A DNA stretch of 64,000 bases from Deinococcus betulae (lineage in GTDB: Bacteria > Deinococcota > Deinococci > Deinococcales > Deinococcaceae): assembly GCF_020166395.1 (NCBI RefSeq), contig NZ_JAIQXU010000001.1, positions 62,001-126,000 on the forward strand, read 5' to 3'. Shown piece after piece: positions 28,461 through 37,982 of this stretch (its first letter is position 1; every line of letters starts with the position of its first letter). A model generated the notes under the pieces. The model saw nothing but the letters and a program-made list of their open reading frames with translations, did not search any database and had not been told where the DNA came from. Position numbers and translations under genes: made by a program.

Positions 28461-29534
28461 ATGACCGGCACGACGGTCATGCGCGTCAGTGGCGTGTATT
28501 TCGATGGCCGCAGCAGCCGCCCCCACCCGGCCCAGGCCGAGCTGAGCGCCGGAGGCGCCGCCCTGACCCTAACCGGCGAGGGGCCGCAGGGGCTGTATCG
28601 CTGGGCCGCCTCACAGGTCAGCGTGGACCCGGCCATTCCCGGTGTGCGCCGTAGCCTGAAGTTTCCCGACGGCAGCCGCTTTGAAACCCCCGACGACGAC
28701 GCTGTGCGCCGCTGGGAACGCCTGACCGGCCGCAACCGCGTCCTGAGTGGCGTGCGCGGCCTGGAGGCCCGCTGGAGCAGCGCCCTGGGCGCCCTGGTGG
28801 TGGCCGGCGCCCTGATGGGCGCTTTTGTGGTCTGGGGCATTCCGGCCCTGGCGGCGCAGGCGGCCAACGTGACCCCGCGCAGCGTCCTGGCCACCTTTGA
28901 CCGCGAAACGCTGGAATTGCTGGAGCACGAGGATCTGCTGGGACCGTCCGAGCTGAGCGCCGCCCGGCAGGCCCAGTTACAGGCCGCCTTTGCCCCGGTG
29001 CGCGACTGGGCCGGGGGCGGCTACCCTTACCGTCTGCTGCTGCGCGACGGCGAACCGGGCAATAAGGCCGGGCTGGGGGCCAACGCCTTTGCCCTGCCCA
29101 ACGGCACCATTGTGATGACCGACCAGCTGGTGGCGCTGGCGCGCAGTGACCGCGAACTGATTGGCGTGCTGGCCCACGAAACCGGGCATGTCACCGGACG
29201 GCATGGGGTGGCGACGGTGTATCAGGCGCTGGGTATCTCGCTGGTCGTGACTGTGCTGACGGGCGACCTGGTGAGCGCCAGCACCTTTGCAGCGGCAGTG
29301 CCAGCGGCCATCTTGCAAAGCGGCTATTCACGCGCCGCCGAAACTGGGGCCGACCGGGTGGCGGCGGCCTACATGGAGCGCGCCTACGGCACCACGGCGC
29401 CGCTTCAGGCCATCCTGAGACGGCTGGAAGAGGAAGACGACCAGGGGCCAGAAGACGCCTCGCTGCTGGACGTGCTGCGGTCTCACCCGGTCACCGAGGA
29501 ACGCATCGAACTGCTCAAATCGCTGGATAAGTAA
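28461..29534 (+). CDS. M48 family zinc metallopeptidase
   Basis: About 357 residues. An N-terminal beta-rich domain (VSGVYFDGRSSRPHPAQAEL) is followed by one membrane segment (ALGALVVAGALMGAFVVWGI) and an M48 catalytic domain. The zinc motif is HETGH in VLAHETGHVTGRHG, with the third-ligand region GADRVAAAYM. It is a membrane-anchored peptidase, probably with the catalytic part outside the cytoplasm. The ATG at 28461 directly follows the DUF898 stop and is preferred to an upstream frame overlapping that gene. The substrate is unknown. Confidence 0.85.
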   Translation: MTGTTVMRVSGVYFDGRSSRPHPAQAELSAGGAALTLTGEGPQGLYRWAASQVSVDPAIPGVRRSLKFPDGSRFETPDDDAVRRWERLTGRNRVLSGVRGLEARWSSALGALVVAGALMGAFVVWGIPALAAQAANVTPRSVLATFDRETLELLEHEDLLGPSELSAARQAQLQAAFAPVRDWAGGGYPYRLLLRDGEPGNKAGLGANAFALPNGTIVMTDQLVALARSDRELIGVLAHETGHVTGRHGVATVYQALGISLVVTVLTGDLVSASTFAAAVPAAILQSGYSRAAETGADRVAAAYMERAYGTTAPLQAILRRLEEEDDQGPEDASLLDVLRSHPVTEERIELLKSLDK

Positions 29535-29695
29535 GGTGGACGCCAACCCCGCCGGGGGCAAGCCAACCAGAATTGGCCAGCTCTGCAGGAGAGTGAGGAG
29601 GCGACAGCGAGGGCTCGTCAGCCCACTGGTCCAAGTATGTGAAACAAACAGACAGAGCCGGCACGGGAAGCGGCGGTGAACCGGCGCCCATGCTC

Positions 29696-29701
29696 TAGGC
29701 T
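29696..29701 (+). promoter_or_regulatory. -10 box TAGGCT of the FMN reductase gene (leaderless)
   Basis: TAGGCT lies 6 nt before the GTG at 29708. Confidence 0.55.
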
Positions 29702-29707
29702 AACCCG

Positions 29708-30298
29708 GTGAAGTTGACGGTTCTTTCCACCAGCCTGGACCCGGACAGCCGCAGCGCGTGGCTCTGCGACCTGACTGCCGCGCAGTTGCGCCGCGCCGGG
29801 CACGAGGTGACGCACCTGGACCTGCGCGCCCAGCCGCTCCCGCCCTTTGACAATGTGCAGGGGCCGGGCGGCTGCTACGACCACCCCTATGCCGCGCGGT
29901 ATCACCAGGCTATCCGCGAGGCCGACGGGGTGTTTCTGGGGGTGCCGGTCTACAACTGGGGGTTGGGGTCGGGGGTCAAGGCGCTGGTGGAACTGACGGG
30001 CAGCAGCGACGAGGCGCGCGGCCTGCACGGCGCCTGGTTTGACCAGCCCGTGACCTTTCTGGTGTCGGGCGGCCTGGACCACGGCTACCTCAGCCACGGC
30101 GCCTTTGCCTTTGGCCTGATGGTGGACTTCCGCTGCGTGGTCAACCCGGACTTCGTGTATGCCACGGGCGCGCACTGGACCGCGCCGGGGATACCCAACG
30201 AGTGGCTGGCCGCGCGGCTGGAACGCACAGTGGCGCGGGGCGTGGATCTGGCCGGGCGCCTGCGCGACCGCCCCTACCGCAGCGTGTGGGAACTGTGA
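29708..30298 (+). CDS. NAD(P)H-dependent FMN reductase-type flavoprotein
   Basis: A 196-residue flavodoxin-fold protein: [13 protein letters not shown] forms the phosphate-binding loop, [19 protein letters not shown] the second flavin contact, and [10 protein letters not shown] the third. Members reduce FMN, quinones or azo compounds with NAD(P)H. The partner is unknown. The GTG start is supported by TAGGCT 6 nt upstream. The next gene starts 3 bp after its stop, so they form a two-gene unit. Confidence 0.82.
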   Translation: MKLTVLSTSLDPDSRSAWLCDLTAAQLRRAGHEVTHLDLRAQPLPPFDNVQGPGGCYDHPYAARYHQAIREADGVFLGVPVYNWGLGSGVKALVELTGSSDEARGLHGAWFDQPVTFLVSGGLDHGYLSHGAFAFGLMVDFRCVVNPDFVYATGAHWTAPGIPNEWLAARLERTVARGVDLAGRLRDRPYRSVWEL

Positions 30299-30300
30299 CC

Positions 30301-31056
30301 ATGAGTGCCTCTCGCGCGCCACTACTACCCCCCACCGAAAAGCCGCGTGTGGTGGTTGAGCACCCTGATTTTTACGTGGTGCAAAAACCCGCGCTGTGGC
30401 TGACCCATCCGGTGCGGGCGCGGGTTGACGTGCCAGACGTCTTAACCTACCTGCGCCGCACCACGGGCGAACCCGACCTGGCCCCGCCGCACCGGCTGGA
30501 CCGCGAGACCAGCGGCGCGCAGGTACTGTCCCGCGACCGCGAAGCTGCGCAGCGCTTTTTTACCCTGTTCAAGACGCATCTGGTGGGCAAAACGTACCTG
30601 GCCATCGTGCATGGCACACCGGACTGGGAGCGCCAAACCCTGGACGCTCCCCTGGGCGACCTGGGACTGGGTGGCGCCAACCGGATTGCCATTCGGCAGG
30701 CGGTGGTGCCGGACGGCCGCCCGGCGGTCACGGACTTCCGGGTGGTCGAGCGGCGGGCCGGCCACGCGCTGATAGAAGCCTTTCCCCGCAGTGGACGCCT
30801 GCACCAGATTCGCGCGCATCTGGCGCACCTGGGGTTGCCCATGGTGGGGGACAAGATCTATGGCCGCGACCCCAGTGTCTTTCTGGAGTTCATGGAGGTG
30901 GGCCAGACCCCGGAACTCACGGCCCGTCTGGGGCTGCCCCGGCAGGCGCTGCATGCCGCGCGCATCGCCTTTCCGTGGGGGGGCACGCAGTTCAGCGCGC
31001 AGGTACCCCTGGCCAGCGATCTTCAGGCGTACTGGGACGCGCTGCTGCCGGGGTAA
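30301..31056 (+). CDS. RluA-family RNA pseudouridine synthase
   Basis: About 251 residues with the catalytic motif [10 protein letters not shown] (Asp in RLD, near residue 63), the downstream KTYLAIVHG strand and [14 protein letters not shown]. These enzymes convert uridine to pseudouridine in rRNA or tRNA. No N-terminal S4 domain is present, so it is a short RluA/TruC type; the target base is unknown. ATG at 30301 is chosen over an upstream in-frame start inside the reductase gene. Its translation may be coupled to that gene. Confidence 0.88.
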   Translation: MSASRAPLLPPTEKPRVVVEHPDFYVVQKPALWLTHPVRARVDVPDVLTYLRRTTGEPDLAPPHRLDRETSGAQVLSRDREAAQRFFTLFKTHLVGKTYLAIVHGTPDWERQTLDAPLGDLGLGGANRIAIRQAVVPDGRPAVTDFRVVERRAGHALIEAFPRSGRLHQIRAHLAHLGLPMVGDKIYGRDPSVFLEFMEVGQTPELTARLGLPRQALHAARIAFPWGGTQFSAQVPLASDLQAYWDALLPG

Positions 31057-31194
31057 GGGGGCGCCGAGGCTCAGGCGACTGCTGTCACGCCAGCCTGCTG
31101 CTGTTCTGTAGCTTCGGCCTGTTGACACATCAGGAGAGAGTCGGTGAGCTGACGCCATGCCCGTCAGGTCCACGTTGTCTTCTGCTCGCTTGCT

Positions 31195-31368
31195 TATGCG
31201 GAGTCCGCTGAGTTGCAACACAGCAAAGAAAGGCACCGTCTGCGCGTCCATATCGTGGAATCCGCATCTGTTCCTTCTCCTGCGTCGCTTTTCAAGTCTG
31301 CTGTGCCGCTGTCCAAGGCCGCTCGGATGCCACCCGGCATTCTGCTTGATTCAATCGGAGTCTATATT
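31195..31368. repeat. MITE-like repeat, copy B (most complete)
   Basis: About 174 bp. The left end TATGCGGAGTCCGCTGAG and right end, read on the minus strand, TATAGACTCCGATTGAATC are imperfect inverted repeats. Inside, GCAGAATGCCGGGTGGCATC (minus strand) matches copies A and C, and CACCGTCTGCGCGTCCA matches CACCATCTGCGCTTCCA in copy A. No open frame of note. Confidence 0.65.
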
Positions 31369-31599
31369 ACATTGTTGGCTCGACCTGTGACCCCTCTGTC
31401 CAGAGCCACTCAGCTTCAATCGTGGTGGCCACAAGAGAGTCAGCGCCCGCATGAGGACCTGAGGGCGGTGGTCAGCGCTAAAGGGGTGGCCCCAGTGCCC
31501 CCGGCGTAACGTGGCTGGCGCGTTCTGCCTCCCCAATACACAACAGAGACCCTTGACCCCTCCAGGTCACCTGAGCCGCCCGCTGCTTCAGCGGCCCCG

Positions 31600-31605
31600 T
31601 ATACT
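31600..31605 (+). promoter_or_regulatory. -10 box TATACT of the MFS gene
   Basis: TATACT, 8 nt before ATG 31614, suggests a leaderless transcript. Confidence 0.55.
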
Positions 31606-31613
31606 CGCCGCAC

Positions 31614-32870
<1,257 letters not shown>

Positions 32871-32994
32871 AGCCATAGGTGTCCTGGCGCACTTGACTGG
32901 GCGACCGCACCTTTCTTCAGGACATCTTGGGGCAGCGTTCAGACGGTGGGGCACCTTTCAATTCCGCTGCCCCGCCTCATGAGACGGTGACGCC

Positions 32995-33486
32995 ATGACC
33001 ACGACCCGCGAGGAAGCCCTGAACAAAGTGGGCGAGCTGATTCAAGACGTGAAGTTTGCCATGCTGACCGTAACGGACGAACACGGCCACCTGAAGGGCC
33101 ACCCTATGACCACGCAGGACGTGGAATTTGACGGCGACATCTGGTTCCTGGGTGGCAAGGACACCGAGCAGGTGCGCAACATGGGCGCCCGGCCACAGGT
33201 CAATGTCAGCTACTCGCGCCCCGATAAAGGCATCTACGTAAGTGTGCGCGGCGCGGCCAGCCTGGTCGAGAACCGCGCCAAGCTGGAACAGGTCTGGAGT
33301 GACTTCTACAAGGCCTATTTCCCCGAAGGCATTGATGACCCCAACATTCAGCTCATTCGTATTGAAGCCGATGGCGCCGAATACTGGGAAAGCGACGGCA
33401 AGGTGCGCAGCCTGATTGGGCTCGCCAAGGGCCTGCTGACCGGCAAGGAAGCCAAGCAGGGCGAGAACGAAACCGTCAATCTGTAA
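32995..33486 (+). CDS. Pyridoxamine 5-prime-phosphate oxidase-like general stress protein
   Basis: A 163-residue split-barrel protein: FAMLTVTDEHGHLKGHPM, DIWFLGG and VNVSYSRPDKGIYVSVRG are the strands and flavin-contact loops seen in the GS26-type general stress proteins. Such proteins bind FMN or FAD; their role in stress is not settled. ATG start. A very strong hairpin follows the stop. Confidence 0.82.
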   Translation: MTTTREEALNKVGELIQDVKFAMLTVTDEHGHLKGHPMTTQDVEFDGDIWFLGGKDTEQVRNMGARPQVNVSYSRPDKGIYVSVRGAASLVENRAKLEQVWSDFYKAYFPEGIDDPNIQLIRIEADGAEYWESDGKVRSLIGLAKGLLTGKEAKQGENETVNL

Positions 33487-33495
33487 GCACAAGAG

Positions 33496-33531
33496 GCACC
33501 GCCCCCGACACTCTGGCGTCGGGGGCGGTGC
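33496..33531. terminator. Bidirectional hairpin terminator
   Basis: A perfect 14-bp stem, GCACCGCCCCCGAC (33496-33509) and GTCGGGGGCGGTGC (33518-33531), with an 8-nt loop. It sits between the convergent stress-protein and OmpH genes. Confidence 0.8.
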
Positions 33532-33573
33532 TGTTAGGCGGTCAAGAGCGGGCTCAAGCCCGTCATTCCCGTC

Positions 33574-34047
33574 TTACTTCAGGCTCTTGATCACAGCTTG
33601 GGTGAGGTTCGTTGCGCTTTCGTTGGCATACACCACCAGGCTGGTCTGGGCGGCCACCTGCTCATCCAACACCACGCTGTAGCCGTTGGCCTTGGCGACC
33701 TTGGCCACCGCCGCATTCAGTTTGGTGGCCAGCGGCGCAAATGTGGTGTCAATACGCTTGGCGTAGTCGGCGCGGGCCGCGCTGTAGGCCTGCTGCGCCT
33801 TAGTCAGCGCCGCGCGGTCAGCAGCGCTGCGGCTGGCGGCAGCCTTGGCATTCAGCTCGCTCAGCGCTTTCTCTTTAGCGGCCAGGTCGGCGGCAACCTT
33901 GCTGTTCAGGTCCAGGTACGCCTTGCTTTCGGGCAGGGCTTTGACGGCCTGCTGCACATTCACGATGCCCAGGCGGGATTTGGCCTGCTGGGCGTGCGGC
34001 ACAGTGGCCAGCAGGGCCAGAGGCAGAAGAAACAGAAATCGGGTCAT
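33574..34047 (-). CDS. OmpH/Skp-family periplasmic chaperone (downstream copy)
   Basis: A 157-residue protein: signal peptide [20 protein letters not shown], then [21 protein letters not shown] and a charged coiled coil, ending in [19 protein letters not shown]. This is the OmpH/Skp pattern: a beta core with long helical tentacles that hold unfolded outer-membrane or S-layer proteins. The ATG at 34045-34047 has GGAGG upstream. It is the second of two tandem OmpH genes, with a partial terminator between them. Confidence 0.87.
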   Translation of the reverse strand: MTRFLFLLPLALLATVPHAQQAKSRLGIVNVQQAVKALPESKAYLDLNSKVAADLAAKEKALSELNAKAAASRSAADRAALTKAQQAYSAARADYAKRIDTTFAPLATKLNAAVAKVAKANGYSVVLDEQVAAQTSLVVYANESATNLTQAVIKSLK

Positions 34048-34080
34048 GCGGCGAGCCTCCTGTAGGTGGGGCAACAACAA

Positions 34081-34116
34081 GGCCCCGCGCACCACCAGGC
34101 GGGGCAGGCGGGGCCA
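34081..34116 (-). terminator. Possible internal terminator between the OmpH genes
   Basis: On the minus strand GGCCCCGC pairs with GCGGGGCC and TTGTTGTTG follows. It would reduce read-through from the first OmpH gene to the second. Confidence 0.5.
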
Positions 34117-34123
34117 GTTCGGG

Positions 34124-34612
34124 TTACTTGACGGCCTTGGCCACGGCGTCGGTAATCTCGGCAGTGGCGTCGGCGTAGATCACCAGGCCGCTCTTGGACG
34201 CGACGTCGCGGTCCATGATGATGCCGTACCCGTTGCTCTTGGCCACGGCACTAATCGCCGTGTCCACGGCTTTTTCCACAACCGCAATCTTGGGCTGCAT
34301 CTGCTTGTCGTAGGCGTCGGCCTTGGACTGAATCGTCTTCACCAGCGTTTCGCGCGTCTGCTTGTCGGCGGCGGTGGCCGCCGTGCCCTTGGCGTCAATG
34401 GCCTTGATCTGCTTGTCAATGGCGCCCAGTTCAGCGTCCGCCTTCTTCTGAATCTCCTGAATTTCCTTGTCGGCGGGGTGAGCGGCCAGCAGTTTGGCCA
34501 CGTCGACAAAACCAACTTTTTGAGGCGTCGTCTGGGCGTGGGGTGACACCGTACCCAGGCCGAACGCAGCCGCAAGGGCCAGGGGAGCAGTAATTTTGGC
34601 GCTAATCTTCAT
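34124..34612 (-). CDS. OmpH/Skp-family periplasmic chaperone (upstream copy)
   Basis: A 162-residue paralogue of the next gene: signal peptide [18 protein letters not shown] ending near SPHAQ, then [19 protein letters not shown], a Lys/Ala/Asp-rich coiled coil, and [21 protein letters not shown]. The two share the VxxAK-SNGYGxxxD/E and SxLVxYA patterns. They probably guide envelope proteins across the periplasm; Deinococcus has a thick layered envelope built on SlpA-type porins. ATG at 34610-34612 chosen by the signal peptide. Confidence 0.87.
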   Translation of the reverse strand: MKISAKITAPLALAAAFGLGTVSPHAQTTPQKVGFVDVAKLLAAHPADKEIQEIQKKADAELGAIDKQIKAIDAKGTAATAADKQTRETLVKTIQSKADAYDKQMQPKIAVVEKAVDTAISAVAKSNGYGIIMDRDVASKSGLVIYADATAEITDAVAKAVK

Positions 34613-34719
34613 GGTCGGCAACGTAGCACGCATGTTTCTGAGCCGAATGAAGGCCCTCAGAGCCGCTTCACATGTGGGATCAGGCGGCGGTCAGGGCAAC
34701 TGGCCCGCACCTGAGCCTC

Positions 34720-34725
34720 TAGACT
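34720..34725 (+). promoter_or_regulatory. -10 box TAGACT of the CBS-ACT gene (leaderless)
   Basis: TAGACT is 7 nt before ATG 34733. Confidence 0.6.
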
Positions 34726-34732
34726 GGGGGTC

Positions 34733-35356
<624 letters not shown>

Positions 35357-35461
35357 TCACAGAACCCAGATCAATTGAGCAGGCAGCGGCGTCCACAAAA
35401 CAGAGGGACGCCGCTGCGGCTCATAGGCCATGAACCAGGCCGCCTGAACACCTACGGCAAA

Positions 35462-35503
35462 AGGCCCGGCCGCCACATCCGACCGGGCCTCTTCCCTCTT
35501 TTC
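35462..35503. terminator. Bidirectional terminator between the CBS-ACT gene and lysX
   Basis: AGGCCCGG/CCGGGCCT stem with a 13-nt loop. T-rich runs lie on both sides (CTTCCCTCTTTTCTTT on the plus strand, TTTTGCCG on the minus strand). Confidence 0.8.
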
Positions 35504-35504
35504 T

Positions 35505-36368
35505 TTACAGCAGGGACAGCGCGTATTCGCCCATCAGGCGCGGGATATTGACGCCCGTGGTCGCCACCGAGTTCTTGAATTCCATCGTGTGGTTGATCTC
35601 GATAATCTTCAGGCCGCCCCACTCGTTCTGGGCCTGCGGGTCTTCGACGAGGTCAATGGCGACAATCTGGCCATGAACGGCGGCGGCGGCGCGCACCGCC
35701 AGGTCGGCCAGTTCAGGCGTGACGGGGCAATTGCTGGCCTTGGCCCCCCGCGCCGTGTTGGTAATCCAGTGCTCGCTGGTGCGGTAGATGGCGCCGATAC
35801 ACTGGCCGCCCACCACAAAAGCGCGGATGTCGCGCCCCGGCTTGTTCACCAGTTCCTGCACGTAGAAGATGCCGTGCTGGGGGCCGCCCAGCACTTCCTT
35901 ATGCTCGATGACGGCCTCGGCGGCGGCGCGGTCATTCAGGCGGCTGACCATGCGGCCCCAGGAGCCCACGGTGGGCTTGAGCACCACCGGGTAACCCAGG
36001 TCTTCGATCAGGGCCAGGGCCGTTTCGCCGTCAAAGGCCACGCCGGTGCGCGGGGTCGGCAGCCCGGCGGCATGCAGCGCGGCGTTGGTGGCCAGTTTAT
36101 CGCCGCACAGTTCGATGACGTGCGCCGGGTTGATCACCTTGACCCCAAAGCCTTCCAGTGCGCGGGTAACGCCGTGACCCCGACTCTGGCTGACGCAGCG
36201 TTCGAGGGCCACGCGCCAGGGCACGGCCGCGCGGCCCTGGTCATCGAAGGTCACCTTCAGGTGCGGGGTATACACCTTGTCGTAGGGCGTGCCCAGCGCG
36301 TCCAGGGCCTCAAAGAGCATCTTTTCATCCGGACGAATCCGGTCATACAGCACGGCAAGATCAGCCAT
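35505..36368 (-). CDS. lysX: LysW-glutamate/aminoadipate ligase LysX
   Basis: A 287-residue ATP-grasp ligase: [19 protein letters not shown] (ATP-lysine loop), [20 protein letters not shown], and the metal-binding [12 protein letters not shown]. The terminal [15 protein letters not shown] block ([17 protein letters not shown]) is typical of LysX. It joins the amino group of alpha-aminoadipate to the C-terminal glutamate of LysW, protecting it during lysine synthesis. ATG at 36366-36368 ([11 protein letters not shown]) is chosen over an upstream in-frame start. It lies 81 bp after lysW. Confidence 0.92.
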   Translation of the reverse strand: MADLAVLYDRIRPDEKMLFEALDALGTPYDKVYTPHLKVTFDDQGRAAVPWRVALERCVSQSRGHGVTRALEGFGVKVINPAHVIELCGDKLATNAALHAAGLPTPRTGVAFDGETALALIEDLGYPVVLKPTVGSWGRMVSRLNDRAAAEAVIEHKEVLGGPQHGIFYVQELVNKPGRDIRAFVVGGQCIGAIYRTSEHWITNTARGAKASNCPVTPELADLAVRAAAAVHGQIVAIDLVEDPQAQNEWGGLKIIEINHTMEFKNSVATTGVNIPRLMGEYALSLL

Positions 36369-36449
36369 AGCGCTGTCCAGGGCAGGCAAAGCGGCGGGCG
36401 GTCAGGTGCAGGCGCCAGCGGGGCCCCACCCGACCGCCCTGAGGCCGCC

Positions 36450-36623
36450 TTACTCGCCCCAGTCCTCCGCTTCCTGCGGGGCCGCTTCCAGGCGGGGGGG
36501 GTCCACCGAGACCACCTCGTACTCCACGCCAGTTTCGTCGTCGGTCACAAGCTCGCCCAGTTCGGGGCTGGTCAGTTCGATGGTGGCACCCGTATCGGGA
36601 TTTTCAAATTGAATGATAGTCAT
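36450..36623 (-). CDS. lysW: Amino-group carrier protein LysW without zinc ligands
   Basis: A 57-residue acidic protein: MTIIQFENPDTGATIELTSP, then ELGELV, and the C-terminal tail EAEDWGE that is the hallmark of LysW, whose terminal Glu carries the substrate. In Thermus LysW the two CxxC pairs form a zinc knuckle (CPEC and CEDC). Here the aligned residues are NPDT and DDET, so all four cysteines are gone while the rest of the fold pattern (SPELGELV, EVVSVDP-RLE) is kept. The ATG has GAGGAG upstream. The next gene upstream encodes a separate protein with LysW-like knuckles. Confidence 0.9.
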   Translation of the reverse strand: MTIIQFENPDTGATIELTSPELGELVTDDETGVEYEVVSVDPPRLEAAPQEAEDWGE

Positions 36624-36639
36624 CTTTATCTCCTCGCGT

Positions 36640-36690
36640 TTGATAGGTTAAACGATCTTATACTTAGCAAACGATGCTGACTAGACAACC
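36640..36690 (-). promoter_or_regulatory. AT-rich lysWX upstream region with direct repeats
   Basis: A 65-bp AT-rich stretch between the zinc-knuckle gene and lysW. It contains two AAACGAT direct repeats about 21 bp apart (plus-strand reading) and an inverted repeat CGTTT-gataggtt-AAACG. On the minus strand TTGTCT and TAAGTATAAG could be promoter elements. lysWX may be transcribed separately from hacA-hacB. Confidence 0.35.
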
Positions 36691-37035
36691 TTAGCGGGTC
36701 TCGACTTCATCGTCGGCCAGTTCCAGTTCGAATTTGGCCTTGCAGTGGGGGCAGGTCATCAGGCTGACCTCCACGCCGTCCTGGGCGCGGGTGGTGGGGG
36801 CCGCCGCCAGCATCTCGGTCGTGACCTCAAATTCCTCGTCACAGTGGGGGCAGGTCGTCATGGCCCCCAGCAGTTCCAGCTCGAAATCCTCGCCGCCGCC
36901 GTTGCGCGTGACCTCCATCTCGCTGTGACAGGCCGCGCAGACAATCACGTCCCCCACCGCCAGCTCGGCTCGGTCAGCGTCGGTGAGTTCCAGCACTTCC
37001 GCGCACACGGGGCAATCTACTTCCAGGGTCGCCAT
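36691..37035 (-). CDS. Small zinc-knuckle protein with LysW-like CxxC motifs
   Basis: A 114-residue acidic protein with four CxxC-type pairs: CPVC and CAAC about 23 residues apart, then CPHC twice (near residues 61 and 93). The first pair and its spacing, CPVC-AEVLEL-...-VVIVCAAC-HSEMEV (here abbreviated), resembles the LysW zinc knuckle closely. The second half reads TTCPHCDEEFEV and MTCPHCKAKFELEL. It lacks the EDWGE tail, so it is not itself the carrier. It lies between hacB and lysW on the same strand. A scaffold or regulator for the LysW system is possible but unproven. Confidence 0.65.
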   Translation of the reverse strand: MATLEVDCPVCAEVLELTDADRAELAVGDVIVCAACHSEMEVTRNGGGEDFELELLGAMTTCPHCDEEFEVTTEMLAAAPTTRAQDGVEVSLMTCPHCKAKFELELADDEVETR

Positions 37036-37069
37036 GACCCCAGTGTAAGGAGCGTGGCCACTCTGAGGG

Positions 37070-37564
37070 TCAAGCCCTCTCGCCGGGAAAACGGCCGTGC
37101 TTCTTGAAAAACGCCAGGATACTGCCCTCTGCGAGCGCCTCGCGCAGAAATTCGGGGGGTGGGGGCAGCTGCACGGTGCCGCCCGCGTGGGTCAGCAGGC
37201 CAGTATTCACATCCAGCGAGACCTCGGCGCCGTCATCCAGCAGGCTGGTCAGGTCGTATTCGAAGGCCGGAATCCCCAGGTTGAGGAGGTTGCGGTAATG
37301 AATGCGCGCGAAGCTGGGCGCCACGATGCCGCCGATCTGTAATTTCTTCAGGGCCTGCGGGGCATATTCGCGGCTGGACCCCAGACCCCAGTTGCGTCCG
37401 CCGATCAGCACGTCGCCTGGGCGCACCTGCGCGGCAAACTCGGGGCGAATGTAATGAAAGGCGAAGGTTTGAAACACGTCCTCGCCGGCCATAAAGGGGG
37501 CAAACTTGCCGGGCAGGATGTCGTCGGTGTTCACGCTGTCGCCAAACTTCCAGAGTCGGGGCAT
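37070..37564 (-). CDS. hacB: Homoaconitase small subunit
   Basis: A 164-residue swivelling-domain subunit: WKFGDSVNTDDILPGK at the start, GGRNWGLGSSREYAPQAL (substrate-binding loop) and PSFARIHYRNLLNLGIP. Together with the large subunit it converts homocitrate to homoisocitrate in lysine synthesis by the aminoadipate route. The family also includes LeuD, but location with lysW and lysX and the Thermus-like large subunit point to homoaconitase. The ATG at 37562-37564 lies one base after the ridA stop. Confidence 0.88.
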   Translation of the reverse strand: MPRLWKFGDSVNTDDILPGKFAPFMAGEDVFQTFAFHYIRPEFAAQVRPGDVLIGGRNWGLGSSREYAPQALKKLQIGGIVAPSFARIHYRNLLNLGIPAFEYDLTSLLDDGAEVSLDVNTGLLTHAGGTVQLPPPPEFLREALAEGSILAFFKKHGRFPGERA

Positions 37565-37565
37565 G

Positions 37566-37982
37566 TCAGGGCGTCCTTTGGGGCATGGGGGCCACGGCGA
37601 TGGCCTCAATTTCGACCAGCAGGTCGGGGCGAAAGAAGGCGCTCACCTGTACCAGCGTGCTGGCGGGCGGCTGGGCCGTGTCCACGAATTCGTCGCGCAC
37701 CCGGCGCAGCGTGCCCACCTGCGAGATGTCCAGCACGTACAGGCCCAGTTTGACCACATGGCCAAAGGTCAGGTCAGCGGCAGCCAGGGCGTGGCCGATA
37801 TTCTGAAAACACTGCCGCGCCTGGGCTTCAAAGTCGCGGCCACCTACCAGAGCGCCCGCCACGTCCAGCGCCACTTGCCCGGAGATGTACAGGGTCCGGC
37901 CGCCGCTCACCTCGACCGCCGGGGTGTAGCCCACGGCAGGAGCCAGACCAGACGGCTGAAGGAATCTCACACCGCCGCTCAT
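37566..37982 (-). CDS. RidA family (YjgF/YER057c/UK114) protein
   Basis: A 138-residue protein with YISGQVALDVAGALVGGRDFEAQARQCFQNI (cut here to ISGQVALD and FEAQARQCFQNI) and a C-terminal PASTLVQVSAFFRPDLLVEIEAIAV, where the arginine in FFRPDL corresponds to the ligand-contact region. RidA proteins hydrolyse reactive enamine/imine intermediates released by PLP enzymes. It is wedged between the homoaconitase subunits: its ATG overlaps the hacA stop by four bases and its stop is one base from hacB, so it is translated with them. Confidence 0.87.
   Translation of the reverse strand: MSGGVRFLQPSGLAPAVGYTPAVEVSGGRTLYISGQVALDVAGALVGGRDFEAQARQCFQNIGHALAAADLTFGHVVKLGLYVLDISQVGTLRRVRDEFVDTAQPPASTLVQVSAFFRPDLLVEIEAIAVAPMPQRTP

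Larger units (their letters stand above)
31057..31613. other. Intergenic region with repeat copy B
   Basis: No gene in 557 bp. It contains the MITE-like repeat at 31195-31368. TATACT at 31600-31605, 8 nt before the MFS start, is a good -10. Confidence 0.6.
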
